The notes under the pieces are model-generated. The model searched no databases and had not been told where the DNA came from. It saw only the letters and a program-made list of their open reading frames with translations. Position numbers and translations under genes: made by a program. Shown here in pieces: positions 18,237 through 27,518 of a DNA stretch of 35,241 bases. Position 1 is the first letter of the stretch. Every line of letters starts with the position of its first letter. Origin of the DNA: Snodgrassella sp. CFCC 13594 (lineage in GTDB: Bacteria > Pseudomonadota > Gammaproteobacteria > Burkholderiales > Neisseriaceae); contig NZ_LQXR01000020.1 in assembly GCF_001590725.1 (NCBI RefSeq), positions 1 through 35,241 on the forward strand, given 5' to 3'.

Positions 18237-19319
18237 ATGAGCGTGAAGACCTTTATGGTGATGGCCGGTGGTACGGGTGGTCATATTTTCCCAGCCTTGG
18301 CCGTGGCGCAGGCATTGCAGGCGCGCGGGCATAAGGTTATTTGGCTTGGCAGTGAAGGCGCCATGGAAACGCGGTTGGTGCCACAATATGGCATCCATTT
18401 GGAAACGCTCGCCATTAAGGGTGTACGTGGCAATGGTTGGAAACGGAAGTTGATGTTGCCGTTAACCTTGGCCAAAACCGTTCAGACAGCCCGGCACATC
18501 ATTCAAAAATTCCATGTGGACGAAGTCATCGGTTTCGGTGGCTTTGTGACTTTCCCTGGAGGCGTAGCTGCCAAGCTCATGGGCGTGCCCGTGATTGTGC
18601 ATGAACAAAATGCTGTGCCTGGCTTGTCGAATAAAGTCTTGTCTCGTTGGGCGCGTCGGGTTTTGTATGCATTCCCTGGTGTATTTGCCGATGCCGATGG
18701 CTTGGTGGGTAATCCGGTTCGGGCCGATATTGCCGCTTTGCCGGCTCCTGAAACGCGATTTGAAGGCCGCAATGGCGCCTTAACGGTGTTGGTGGTTGGT
18801 GGGAGCCTGGGTGCCGATGCGCTCAATCAAGTCGTGCCCAAAGCATTGTCATTATTGCCTGCTGAACAGCGCCCGAGCATTACCCACCAATCCGGTCGCA
18901 ACAAACTTGCCGCGCTGCAAGCGCGCTATGAAGAAGTGGGCGTGACCGCCCATTGTGTGGAATTTATTGATGACATGGTCAGCGCATATCGCGATGCCGA
19001 TTTGGTGGTGTGCCGAGCTGGTGCTTTGACTATTGCTGAGCTTACTGCAGCAGGCGTGGGCGCCGTACTGGTGCCTTATCCACATGCCGTGGATGACCAT
19101 CAAACGGTGAATGCGCAGTTTATGGTCAAAGCGGGTGCAGCCATTTTAATGCCGCAAACCACGCTGAATGCCGAATATTTGGCCGATACATTGCGCGAAC
19201 TCAATCGCGGTCAATGTTTACTGATGGCGAAAAAGGCGCGGCAATTGGCGATGCCCAATAGCGCAGAAGAAGTGGCCACCATAGCATTAACCACCTTAAA
19301 CGAGTATTCAGGCAACTGA
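18237..19319 (+). CDS. murG: UDP-GlcNAc:lipid I N-acetylglucosaminyltransferase MurG
   Basis: Peripheral inner-membrane GT28 glycosyltransferase that converts lipid I to lipid II. The 360 residues contain the N-terminal loop MAGGTGGHIFPALAVA, GFGGFVTFPGGVAAKLMGVPVIVHEQNAVPG, GNPVR, the second glycine loop VVGGSLGADALNQVVP, EFIDDM and the UDP-GlcNAc-binding RAGALTIAELTAAGVGAVLVPYP with DDHQTVNA. ATG 18237 is preceded by GAGGA with a 6-base spacer. The gene is intact, 29 bases after ftsW. Confidence 0.97.
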   Translation: MSVKTFMVMAGGTGGHIFPALAVAQALQARGHKVIWLGSEGAMETRLVPQYGIHLETLAIKGVRGNGWKRKLMLPLTLAKTVQTARHIIQKFHVDEVIGFGGFVTFPGGVAAKLMGVPVIVHEQNAVPGLSNKVLSRWARRVLYAFPGVFADADGLVGNPVRADIAALPAPETRFEGRNGALTVLVVGGSLGADALNQVVPKALSLLPAEQRPSITHQSGRNKLAALQARYEEVGVTAHCVEFIDDMVSAYRDADLVVCRAGALTIAELTAAGVGAVLVPYPHAVDDHQTVNAQFMVKAGAAILMPQTTLNAEYLADTLRELNRGQCLLMAKKARQLAMPNSAEEVATIALTTLNEYSGN

Positions 19320-19331
19320 AGGCTGCCTGAA
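19320..19331 (+). repeat. DNA uptake sequence between murG and murC
   Basis: Exact AGGCTGCCTGAA, directly after the murG stop and just before the murC ribosome site. Confidence 0.9.
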
Positions 19332-19342
19332 AGGATGAGTGC

Positions 19343-20752
19343 ATGAAAGAAAACATGAAAGACCGAATTGGCCACATTCATTTTGTTGGCATCGGTGGTA
19401 CGGGGATGTGCGGTATTGCCGAAGTTCTGCACAATGAAGGCTATCGGGTATCCGGTTCTGACATGACCAGTAATTCGGCCACGCGTCATTTACAAGATAT
19501 TGGTGTGGCCGTGTATCAAGGTCATGCGGCCGAACACATTGCTGGTGCTGATGTGGTGGTGACCTCAACCGCAGTAAAAAAAGACAATCCAGAAGTGGCG
19601 GCGGCACTTATCCATAAAATTCCGGTGATTCCGCGCGCCATGATGTTGGCTGAAATTATGCGTTTTGGTCGCGGCATTGCCATTGCCGGCACACACGGCA
19701 AAACCACCACCACCAGTTTGGCTGCATCGGTATTGGCAGCAGCTGGACTGGATCCTACTTTTGTTATTGGCGGTCGCCTCAATGCCGCAGGCAGCAACGC
19801 TAAACTGGGCAAAGGCGAATATATTGTGGCCGAAGCCGATGAGTCGGATGCCTCATTTTTGTATTTAACCCCGCTGTTCACGGTGGTGACCAATATCGAC
19901 ACAGATCACATGGATACCTATGACCATGATGTGGAAAAACTGCATCAGGCATTTGTGGATTTTGTGCACCGTATGCCTTTTTATGGCAAGGCATTTCTGT
20001 GTATCGACAGTGAGCATGTGCGCCAGATTCTGCCTAAAATACAAAAACCTTATGTTACCTATGGTTTGGATGCAGAAGCCGATTTGTATGCCAGCAATAT
20101 TGAAGCGCGCGGCGCCCAAATGCATTTTACTGTGCATACGCGCAAAAAAGGCATAGCGCCCTTTGCGGTGACTGTGAATATGCCGGGCCGGCATAATGTA
20201 CTCAACGCTTTGGCCGTGATTGGGGTGGCATTGGAAATCGGAGTGCCCATTGCGGCCATTCAAAATGGTTTGGAAAGTTTCGAAGGAGTAGGCCGCCGTT
20301 TCCAGAATCACGGAGCATTGCCACTGCCCAATGGTGGCACGGCTTTGCTGATAGACGATTATGGTCACCACCCAGTAGAGATGACCGCCACTATTGCGGC
20401 GGCGCGGGGTGCTTATCCGGATCGTCGCCTGGTGGTGGCGTTTCAGCCGCACCGATATACGCGTACCCGAGATTTGTTTGAGGATTTTGTGCAGGTACTG
20501 AGTCGCGCTGACAGCGTGGTGTTAACCGATGTTTACCCTGCAGGCGAAGAACCGATTGTGGCCGCAGACAGCAAAGCATTAACACGGGCCATTCGGGTGT
20601 TGGGTAAAGTGGAACCGATTTACGTGGCCAGTGTCGATGAAATGGCACCCACGTTATTGAATGTATTGCAGGATGGCGACGTATTGCTGAATATGGGTGC
20701 AGGCAGCATCAATAAAGTACCGGGTAATTTGGAAGCACTGACGCAACAGTAG
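19343..20752 (+). CDS. murC: UDP-N-acetylmuramate--L-alanine ligase MurC
   Basis: First Mur ligase; adds L-Ala to UDP-MurNAc. The 469-residue protein has [17 protein letters not shown] (UDP-binding loop), [14 protein letters not shown], the ATP loop GTHGKTTTT at 116-124, [48 protein letters not shown] and [12 protein letters not shown] 19343 has AGGA 7 bases upstream. The gene is complete, in contrast to murE and murF. A DUS-type hairpin follows its stop. Confidence 0.97.
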   Translation: MKENMKDRIGHIHFVGIGGTGMCGIAEVLHNEGYRVSGSDMTSNSATRHLQDIGVAVYQGHAAEHIAGADVVVTSTAVKKDNPEVAAALIHKIPVIPRAMMLAEIMRFGRGIAIAGTHGKTTTTSLAASVLAAAGLDPTFVIGGRLNAAGSNAKLGKGEYIVAEADESDASFLYLTPLFTVVTNIDTDHMDTYDHDVEKLHQAFVDFVHRMPFYGKAFLCIDSEHVRQILPKIQKPYVTYGLDAEADLYASNIEARGAQMHFTVHTRKKGIAPFAVTVNMPGRHNVLNALAVIGVALEIGVPIAAIQNGLESFEGVGRRFQNHGALPLPNGGTALLIDDYGHHPVEMTATIAAARGAYPDRRLVVAFQPHRYTRTRDLFEDFVQVLSRADSVVLTDVYPAGEEPIVAADSKALTRAIRVLGKVEPIYVASVDEMAPTLLNVLQDGDVLLNMGAGSINKVPGNLEALTQQ

Positions 20753-20777
20753 GGCTGCCTGAATGGTTCAGGCAGCC
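20753..20777. repeat. Inverted pair of DUS cores after murC
   Basis: GGCTGCCTGAA, a 3-base loop (TGG), then TTCAGGCAGCC form a perfect 11-bp stem beginning right after the murC stop. Both copies lack only the outermost DUS base. No T run follows. Confidence 0.8.
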
Positions 20778-20827
20778 AGCTGGCATTGCCATTGGCTTGG
20801 CTGGCTGATTGAAAACTAGGAAACAAT

Positions 20828-21738
20828 ATGCAGGAATTTGGCAAAGTAGCCGTGCTCATGGGGGGATTCTCCAGTGAGCGTAGTGTGTCGTTAAACAGCG
20901 GCAACGCAATTGTGGCGGCCTTGCAAAGCAAGGGGATTGATGCGCATGCGTTTGATCCGAAAGAGCGACCATTGTATGAGTTGGTTAGCGATGGCTTTGA
21001 TCGTGCATTCAATATATTGCATGGCACATACGGCGAAGATGGCGTGGTTCAAGGTGCTTTGGAAGCTTGGCCATTCCTTATACTGGATGTGGTGTCGGTG
21101 CCAGCGCATTGGGCATGGATAAATTTCGCAGCCGTTTGATTTGGCAGGGCTTGGGTATTCCCTGTGTGCCTTTTGTGGTATTGCATGATGACAGTGATTT
21201 TGCTGCAGTAGAGGCGCAACTGGGTTTGCCTTTGTTTGTGAAGCCTGCGGCAGAAGGCAGTAGTGTGGGTGTGGAGCACATTAAGAAAGCAGGCGATTTG
21301 GCTCAGGCATACCAGCGGCTGAAGCAATACCATGGTGAAATTCTGGCCGAACCCGCTATGACTGGGGGCGAGTACACCTGTGGTATTTTGGGTGAACAGG
21401 CTTTGCCCAGCATTCGCATCATTCCTAAAAATGATTTTTATGACTGGGATGCCAAATACAATCGCGACGATACCGTGTATTTGTGCCCATCTGATTTGAA
21501 TCCTCATGATGAGAAAATGGTGCGCGACTTAACGGTCAAGGCATATGCAGCCTTGGGCGGTCGCGGTTGGGGGCGCGTAGACTTTTTGCGTGATGATCAA
21601 GGTCAGTTATATGTATTGGAAATCAATACGGTGCCTGGCATGACCAGTCACAGCTTGGTGCCCAAGGCTGCGCGTGAAGCTGGCTTGAGTTTTGCAGATT
21701 TGTGTGTTGAAATTTTGAGCCATGCGACTTTGGGATAA
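20828..21738 (+). CDS. ddl: D-alanine--D-alanine ligase, frameshifted near 21067
   Basis: ATP-grasp ligase that makes the D-Ala-D-Ala used by MurF. The N-terminal part has [21 protein letters not shown] and [20 protein letters not shown]. It then shifts to unrelated residues and stops at 21139. The other frame continues [50 protein letters not shown] and [19 protein letters not shown] to 21738. A missing T in GAAGCTTGGCC (expected GCTTTGGCC, A-L-A) near 21067 explains the break. The repaired length is 303 residues, typical for DdlB. The end overlaps ftsQ by 17 bases. Confidence 0.93.
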
Positions 21739-22522
21739 CGCGCCAGCATTGCGGCGCCTCTATCGCTGGCTGTATGCTTGTGTAATAGTGTGTTTGTTGG
21801 CTTCGTTGGGTGTCTGGGTGGTGAATTCCCCTTATTTTCCCATCAAACAGGTCAAAGTTGTGAAGCCAGTACAACACATCAGCGCGCAACAGTTGCAAGC
21901 GATAACACAGCAGTATTTGCATGGCAATATATTCAAGGCTAATGTCAGTGGTGCTCAAGCTGTTTTGGCAAAATTGCCTTGGGTAGCCAAAGTGCAAGTG
22001 AAGCGGTTGTGGCCGGATACAGTGGCCATTGACATCACTGAGCGGGTACCGGTAGCGCATTGGCATGATGGCCAATTGGTGGATAACGAAGGCAATGTGT
22101 TTAATGCAACCACCAATCAAAGCTTGCCTGTGTTTACCGGCAGTGCCGGTTTGCCCAAAATGATGGTGCCACAGTTGCTGGAATTTGAACGGATTTTGCA
22201 GCCCACTGGTTTGCATATCACGCAGCTTGATTTAAGTGATCGATCAGCTTGGGATGTGATGCTAGACAATGGTATTTCCGTGCGCCTGGGCAGCAGTGAT
22301 GGGCCACAACGACTTACCCATTTTGTGTGGGCATGGCCGCAAGTGTTAAAAGAGCAAGCTGGGCGCGTGAATTATGTAGACATGCGTTATAAAGATGGTT
22401 TTGCGGTGGGCCATAAATCCGCGGGTAGTGTGCAAACCGATGGGAATATTCCCGCTACAGCGGCCAGTGCGACCGACACGCAGGCGACTCAGGCCGCCCA
22501 AGCGGCCCAAACCGCCGATTGA
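21722..22522 (+). CDS. ftsQ: Cell division protein FtsQ
   Basis: Bitopic divisome protein that recruits FtsB and FtsL. The 266 residues have a short basic cytoplasmic end (RRLYRWLY), a membrane segment (ACVIVCLLASLGVWVV), a POTRA domain starting YFPIKQVKVV with LAKLPWVAKVQVKRLWPDTVAIDITERVPVAHW, and a C-terminal beta domain with LDNGISVRLGSS and VNYVDMRYKDGFAV. The last ~35 residues are a low-complexity Ala/Thr/Gln tail beyond the conserved domain. It starts inside the ddl end. Confidence 0.95.
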   Translation: MRLWDNAPALRRLYRWLYACVIVCLLASLGVWVVNSPYFPIKQVKVVKPVQHISAQQLQAITQQYLHGNIFKANVSGAQAVLAKLPWVAKVQVKRLWPDTVAIDITERVPVAHWHDGQLVDNEGNVFNATTNQSLPVFTGSAGLPKMMVPQLLEFERILQPTGLHITQLDLSDRSAWDVMLDNGISVRLGSSDGPQRLTHFVWAWPQVLKEQAGRVNYVDMRYKDGFAVGHKSAGSVQTDGNIPATAASATDTQATQAAQAAQTAD

Positions 22523-22559
22523 TAAACAGATTCATTCATGATTTTAAAAAGTGACGACC

Positions 22560-23792
22560 ATGGTTAAAGGTAAAAAATACATCAGCGCGTTGGATATTGG
22601 TACGTCCAAAGTGATCGCCCTTATTGGTGAAGTACAGGACGACAATGAAATTCACATTGTGGGGTTGGGGCAGTCGCCTTCACGCGGCCTTAAGGCTGGC
22701 ATGGTAACCAACATCGAGACCACAGCCCAAGCCATAAAACAGGCGATGGAAGAGGCTCAGATGATGGCCGATGTACAGGTGGGCAGTGTAACCACCGGTA
22801 TTGCCGGGAATCATATTCGCAGCCTTAACTCCCAAGGAGTGGTTAAAATTAAGGATGGTGAAGTCAGCCAAGCCGATATTGACCGGGCAATCGAAACCGC
22901 GAAGGCGGTAAATATCCCGCCGGATCACGATATCTTACATACCGTGGTACAGGAATTCATTATTGATAATCAGCCTGGGGTGAAAGAGCCCATCGGTATG
23001 AGTGGCGTGCGTTTGGATACCCGTATTCACATCATTACCGGTGCCGTTACGGCCATGCAAAATATTCAGAAATGCGTTAATCGTTGCGGTTTGCAAATTG
23101 ATAACATGATTCTGCAACCTTTGGCTAGTGGTCAGGCTGTACTCACAGAAGATGAAAAAGAGTTGGGTGTGTGTGTGATTGATATCGGTGGTGGCACCAC
23201 CGATATCGCCGTGTATACCAATGGCGCCATTCGCCACACCGCTGTGATTCCGGTGGCTGGTGACTTGATTACCAAGGACCTAGCGCAGGCATTGCGTACG
23301 CCCCACAGTGCTGCTGAGTACATCAAAATTAACCATGGCGTGGCCTTGGCCAGCATGGATGGTTTGGATGACATGATTGAAGTACCCAGCGTGGGCGATC
23401 GCAACCCACGCCAAATTTCTCGTCGAACTTTGGCCAGTGTGATTGGTCCCAGGGTAGAGGAAATTTTGGAGCTCACCCTGAATGAATTGCGCCGTTCTGG
23501 TTTTCCCGAAGAAGTGTTGACTTCAGGTATCGTGTTAACCGGTGGTGCATCTTTGCTGCCGGGCATGGTTGATTTGGCAGAAGATGTATTTAATTTACCC
23601 GCGCGTATTGGTGTGCCTCAGGAGATGGGTGGCGTATCAGAACGCATCCGCAATCCTCGTTTTGCGACTGCCATCGGCCTGCTTCAGGCAGCCCGCGGCA
23701 ATGATGGTAAAGTGGGCATGCCGGTGACGGTTGAAGAGCCGAAAGAATCTTTGTTGAGCAAATTGCAAGCTTGGTTTAAGAATAATTTTTAA
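22560..23792 (+). CDS. ftsA: Cell division protein FtsA
   Basis: Actin-like ATPase that ties FtsZ polymers to the membrane. The 410 residues contain ISALDIGTSKVIALIGEV (phosphate 1), the 1C domain with GNHIRSLNSQGVVKIKDGEVSQADIDRA, VIDIGGGTTDIAVY (phosphate 2), VLTGGASLLPGM (adenosine motif) and a C-terminal amphipathic targeting helix, SLLSKLQAWFKNNF. The start could be GTG 22551 or ATG 22560; neither has a strong ribosome site, and I prefer the ATG (MVKGKKYISALD). The gap after ftsQ is 37 bases. Confidence 0.95.
   Translation: MVKGKKYISALDIGTSKVIALIGEVQDDNEIHIVGLGQSPSRGLKAGMVTNIETTAQAIKQAMEEAQMMADVQVGSVTTGIAGNHIRSLNSQGVVKIKDGEVSQADIDRAIETAKAVNIPPDHDILHTVVQEFIIDNQPGVKEPIGMSGVRLDTRIHIITGAVTAMQNIQKCVNRCGLQIDNMILQPLASGQAVLTEDEKELGVCVIDIGGGTTDIAVYTNGAIRHTAVIPVAGDLITKDLAQALRTPHSAAEYIKINHGVALASMDGLDDMIEVPSVGDRNPRQISRRTLASVIGPRVEEILELTLNELRRSGFPEEVLTSGIVLTGGASLLPGMVDLAEDVFNLPARIGVPQEMGGVSERIRNPRFATAIGLLQAARGNDGKVGMPVTVEEPKESLLSKLQAWFKNNF
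23683..23693 (-). repeat. DUS core (11 of 12 bases) inside ftsA
   Basis: TTCAGGCAGCC followed by C, encoding LQAA near the FtsA end. Confidence 0.6.
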
Positions 23793-23820
23793 GCCATTTG
23801 GATTTTTACTTGTGAAACCT

Positions 23821-23850
23821 TTGCTGTGGCGGTGTAATTGCCGATATAAT
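23821..23850 (+). promoter_or_regulatory. Putative ftsZ promoter
   Basis: TTGCTG (23821-23826) and a consensus TATAAT (23845-23850), spaced 18 bases, in the 113-base ftsA-ftsZ gap. It would give ftsZ its own transcript besides operon read-through. Confidence 0.65.
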
Positions 23851-23905
23851 GCCGCAGATTGAATTAAGCGAACCCGTGCCCTAAGGCATTATCAGGAGAA
23901 TGCAC

Positions 23906-25078
23906 ATGCAATTGGTCTATGATGTGGTTGAGGCTGCTGCCAGCCCCGCGGTGATTAAAGTAATTGGTATTGGCGGTGGTGGTTGCAATGCCATCAACAA
24001 CATGATTGACAATGCCATTGCTGGGATTGAATTCATCAGTGCCAATACCGATGCGCAATCGTTGAAGCACAGTCAAGCACCGAAACGCATTCAATTGGGT
24101 ACCAATTTGACCAAAGGTTTGGGTGCAGGCGCCAATCCCGATATCGGGCGCAATGCCGCCATGGAAGATAGGGAAGCCATTGCTGATGCCATTAAAGGCG
24201 CCAATATGCTGTTTATTACTACTGGCATGGGCGGCGGTACTGGGACTGGTGCTGCGCCTGTGATCGCTGAGTTAGCCAAAGAAATGGGTATCTTGACTGT
24301 GGCTGTGGTAACGCGTCCGTTTGAGCATGAAGGCAAGCGCAAAGAAGTGGCTCGCGATGGGTTGGAGACATTGAAAAACACAGTTGATTCGCTGATTGTG
24401 ATTCCAAATGATAAATTGATGACGGCGCTAGGCGACGACGTGACGGTGCGTGAAGCATTCCGCGCTGCTGATAATGTATTGCGCAATGCGGTAGCCGGTA
24501 TTTCTGAAGTCATTACCAGCCCTGGTATCATTAATTTGGATTTTGCCGACGTAAAAAATGTGATGGGCATCATGGGTATGGCAATGATGGGCTCTGGACA
24601 GGCACATGGCGTGGATCGTGCCCGCATTGCCACTGAGCAAGCCATTTCCAGCCCGCTGTTGGACGATGTGACATTGGAAGGCGCACATGGGGTGTTGGTC
24701 AATATCACGACCGCGCCCGGTTGTTTGCGTATGTCTGAATACAATGAAATCATGAGTATGGTGGGTGAATATGCGCATCCGGATGCAGAGTTGAAGTACG
24801 GTACTGCAGAAGATGAACACATGGAAGAAGGTGAAATCCGAGTGACCATCATTGCTACGGGCCTACAAGAAAACAAAGCAGCGTTGCAAAATAATAATTT
24901 GCGTATGGTCAAAGTGCAGCAAGCAACCGGTACCGATGATGCGTTTCCTGATATTGATAGCGTGATTCGTTCTGGTCGCAGTGCGCGCAGTATGAATTTA
25001 TCGGCTGCAGATTTTGCTAATCAATCGGTTTTGGATGATTTCGAAATTCCGGCGGTTATTCGTCGTCAAGCAGACTGA
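23906..25078 (+). CDS. ftsZ: Cell division protein FtsZ
   Basis: Tubulin-like GTPase that forms the division ring. The 390-residue protein starts MQLVYDVVEAAASPAVIKVIGIGGGGCNAIN, has the tubulin signature GGGTGTG at 109-115, the T7 region NLDFADVKNVM, and a ~55-residue linker ending in the conserved tail SVLDDFEIPAVIRRQAD that binds FtsA and ZipA-type partners. I chose ATG 23906 because AGGAG lies 7 bases upstream; ATG 23900 is only one base from it. It has its own promoter and a strong terminator, and closes the dcw cluster. Confidence 0.97.
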   Translation: MQLVYDVVEAAASPAVIKVIGIGGGGCNAINNMIDNAIAGIEFISANTDAQSLKHSQAPKRIQLGTNLTKGLGAGANPDIGRNAAMEDREAIADAIKGANMLFITTGMGGGTGTGAAPVIAELAKEMGILTVAVVTRPFEHEGKRKEVARDGLETLKNTVDSLIVIPNDKLMTALGDDVTVREAFRAADNVLRNAVAGISEVITSPGIINLDFADVKNVMGIMGMAMMGSGQAHGVDRARIATEQAISSPLLDDVTLEGAHGVLVNITTAPGCLRMSEYNEIMSMVGEYAHPDAELKYGTAEDEHMEEGEIRVTIIATGLQENKAALQNNNLRMVKVQQATGTDDAFPDIDSVIRSGRSARSMNLSAADFANQSVLDDFEIPAVIRRQAD

Positions 25079-25090
25079 GTCAGCTTTTAT

Positions 25091-25126
25091 AAAACCTGCC
25101 CAAACAAGTGTTTGGGCAGGTTTTTT
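25091..25126 (+). terminator. Intrinsic terminator after ftsZ
   Basis: A 15-bp perfect stem (AAAACCTGCCCAAAC and its complement) with loop AAGT and a T tract. It ends the dcw cluster. Confidence 0.95.
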
Positions 25127-25153
25127 GTTGTCTGGGCATAATTCATTTACAAT
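25125..25153 (+). promoter_or_regulatory. Putative parC promoter
   Basis: TTGTTG (25125-25130) and TACAAT (25148-25153) with a 17-base spacer, immediately after the ftsZ terminator. Confidence 0.5.
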
Positions 25154-25166
25154 GGCTGCGCCTGCT

Positions 25167-25178
25167 TTCAGGCAGCCT
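25167..25178 (-). repeat. DNA uptake sequence before parC
   Basis: Exact TTCAGGCAGCCT in the likely parC leader. Confidence 0.9.
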
Positions 25179-25201
25179 AATCCACATTTTTAGGGTTGTT
25201 T

Positions 25202-27511
25202 ATGAGTGAAGTTGTGACAACGCCGCACCACGGTGATGATTATTTGTTGCTTGGACAATATGCCGAGCGCGCATATCTGGAATATGCCATGAGCGTGGTC
25301 AAGGGACGTGCGCTACCCGATGTGGCTGACGGTCAAAAACCGGTACAGCGGCGTATTTTGTATGCAATGAAAGACATGGGTTTGGTGCATGGCGCTAAGC
25401 CAGTGAAGTCGGCTCGGGTGGTGGGTGAGATTTTGGGTAAATATCACCCACATGGAGATGCCTCCGCTTATGACGCAATGGTGCGCATGGCTCAGGACTT
25501 TACATTACGTTACCCATTGATTGATGGCATTGGCAATTTTGGCTCACGAGATGGCGATGGCGCGGCGGCCATGCGTTATACCGAAGCAAGGTTGACGCCG
25601 ATGGCGCAACTGTTACTGTCAGAGATGGATATGGGTACGGTTGATTTTGTGCCTAATTATGATGGTGCTTTCGATGAGCCAACATTATTACCGGCGCGCT
25701 TGCCCATGGTTTTGCTTAATGGCGCCTCGGGGATCGCAGTGGGCTTAGCCACGGAAATTCCAGCACACAATTTGCGCGAGGTTACTGCCGCGGCCGTGGC
25801 TTTGTTGAAAGAGCCTCTGCTCACCATTGATGATTTAATGCAATACATCCAAGGCCCCGATTTTGCCGGTGGCGGCCACATCATCAGCTCTGCGGCAGAA
25901 TTGCAAAGTATTTATGCCAGTGGCAAAGGCAGCGTGCGTGTGCGCGCCCGCTACACTGTGGAAAAATTAGCGCGGGGTCAATGGCGAGTGGTGGTGAGTG
26001 AGTTGCCACCGGGCATGTCTGCTCAGAAAATTCTGACCAGTATTGAAGAGCAAACCAATCCCAAGCCGAAGGCAGGTAAAAAATCACTGAGCCAAGAGCA
26101 ACTGAATACCAAGTCTTTGTTGTTGTCTTTATTGGATAGAGTGCGTGATGAATCGGATGGCCAAGCACCCGTTAGGTTGGTGTTTGAGCCCAAATCCAGT
26201 CGCCTTGATGCCGATGAGTTCATGAATACCCTGATGGCGCAAACTGGGTTAGAAGGCAATGTTTCGGTTAATTTGGTGATGATGGGCATGGACGATAGGC
26301 CTGCACAAAAAACATTGCTGATGATTTTGCAGGAATGGTTGGATTTCCGCATCGTGACTGTGACTCGGCGGCTTCAACACCGCTTAAGCCAAGTAGATAA
26401 GCGCATTCATATTTTGCAAGGGCGGCAGATTGCCTTCTTGCACATTGATGAGGTGATCCGAGTGATTCGTGAAGCGGACGAACCCAAGCCGGAATTGATG
26501 GCGACGTTTGGTCTTACCGACATTCAGGCTGAAGATATTTTGGAAATTCGCTTGCGCCAGTTGGCTCGACTGGAATGGATTAAACTGGAAAATGAGCTCA
26601 ATAAGTTATTGTCAGAGCGGCAGGATTTGATGCATCTTTTGGAAGATGATCATGCCAAAAAGCAATTGATTATTGAGGAAATGGAAAATGATGCCCATCA
26701 ATTTGGTGATGATAGGCGCACTTTGATTCAGGCAGCCGAAAGGGCTTCTTTAACGCAAACCACCGCTGATGAACCGATTACGTTGATTTTGTCGAAACAA
26801 GGCTGGCTGCGCTCACGGGTGGGGCATGGTCTGGATTTGGGCCAAACGACATTTAAAGAAGGCGATGATTTACTTTATGCAATTGAAGGGCGCAGTATTT
26901 GGCCCGTGGTTTTCATGGATGAGCAAGGGCGAAGTTATACCGTCGATGCTGCCGATATTCCAGGAGGGCGCGGTGATGGTATCCCTGTGAGTTCACTGGT
27001 GGACGTTCCCGCTAATGTGGATGTGGTGGCTATGCTCAGCGCTGAACCCGACCAATATTATGCATTGGCGGGCAGCGGTGGTTATGGATTTGTGGTGCAG
27101 TTGAAAGATTTATTGAGCCGCACCAAGGCCGGAAAAACGGTGATGACACTGGGACGCGATGAAACGGCACTGCCGCCATGCCCAATTCCGGCCGCGTGGC
27201 TGCCTGAAAGCAGCCAGGCGTCAGTGGTGGTGGCTTCATCAGAAAAGCGTCTGCTGGCTTTTGCTTTATCTGAGTGCAAAATCATGCCCAAAGGGCGCGG
27301 ATTGCAATGGTTGTCGTTACCAAAAGGCGCAAAGCTCAGTTTGTTTGCCGTGGGTTGTGGCGCCGAATTTGACATTATGAGTGAAGGACCGCGTGGCGGA
27401 ACGCACCGTGAACACTTGCGGGTGGTAGATGTGTTTAATAGACGCGGCCATAAGGGTAAAGTTTTGGCGGTATCGGGGCAGTTGAAATCCATCCAATTCG
27501 AGTCCATGTGA
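25202..27511 (+). CDS. parC: DNA topoisomerase IV subunit A
   Basis: DNA-cleaving subunit of topoisomerase IV, which unlinks daughter chromosomes with ParE. The 769 residues begin [35 protein letters not shown]. The breakage-reunion domain includes the catalytic Tyr126 ([10 protein letters not shown]), a coiled-coil region follows, and the C-terminal part carries beta-pinwheel-like repeats. The quinolone pocket reads [12 protein letters not shown], so position 87 is Ala (Ser in Neisseria gonorrhoeae) and 91 is Asp (Glu in N. gonorrhoeae). The start is ATG 25202; an in-frame TTG lies six bases upstream. No parE is nearby. DUS cores at 26727 and 27198 encode IQAA and LPE. Confidence 0.96.
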   Translation: MSEVVTTPHHGDDYLLLGQYAERAYLEYAMSVVKGRALPDVADGQKPVQRRILYAMKDMGLVHGAKPVKSARVVGEILGKYHPHGDASAYDAMVRMAQDFTLRYPLIDGIGNFGSRDGDGAAAMRYTEARLTPMAQLLLSEMDMGTVDFVPNYDGAFDEPTLLPARLPMVLLNGASGIAVGLATEIPAHNLREVTAAAVALLKEPLLTIDDLMQYIQGPDFAGGGHIISSAAELQSIYASGKGSVRVRARYTVEKLARGQWRVVVSELPPGMSAQKILTSIEEQTNPKPKAGKKSLSQEQLNTKSLLLSLLDRVRDESDGQAPVRLVFEPKSSRLDADEFMNTLMAQTGLEGNVSVNLVMMGMDDRPAQKTLLMILQEWLDFRIVTVTRRLQHRLSQVDKRIHILQGRQIAFLHIDEVIRVIREADEPKPELMATFGLTDIQAEDILEIRLRQLARLEWIKLENELNKLLSERQDLMHLLEDDHAKKQLIIEEMENDAHQFGDDRRTLIQAAERASLTQTTADEPITLILSKQGWLRSRVGHGLDLGQTTFKEGDDLLYAIEGRSIWPVVFMDEQGRSYTVDAADIPGGRGDGIPVSSLVDVPANVDVVAMLSAEPDQYYALAGSGGYGFVVQLKDLLSRTKAGKTVMTLGRDETALPPCPIPAAWLPESSQASVVVASSEKRLLAFALSECKIMPKGRGLQWLSLPKGAKLSLFAVGCGAEFDIMSEGPRGGTHREHLRVVDVFNRRGHKGKVLAVSGQLKSIQFESM
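26727..26737 (-). repeat. DUS core (11 of 12 bases) inside parC
   Basis: TTCAGGCAGCC followed by G, encoding IQAA. Confidence 0.6.
27198..27208 (+). repeat. DUS core (11 of 12 bases) inside parC
   Basis: GGCTGCCTGAA preceded by T, encoding LPE. Confidence 0.6.
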
Positions 27512-27518
27512 GGCAAGT

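Noticed and set aside
24091..24912. A 273-residue open frame antisense to ftsZ
   Set aside because: It lies wholly opposite a clearly conserved ftsZ, has no ribosome site or family resemblance, and is a codon-bias shadow. The same applies to the antisense frames over murC (19865-20452) and ftsI (10167-10784).
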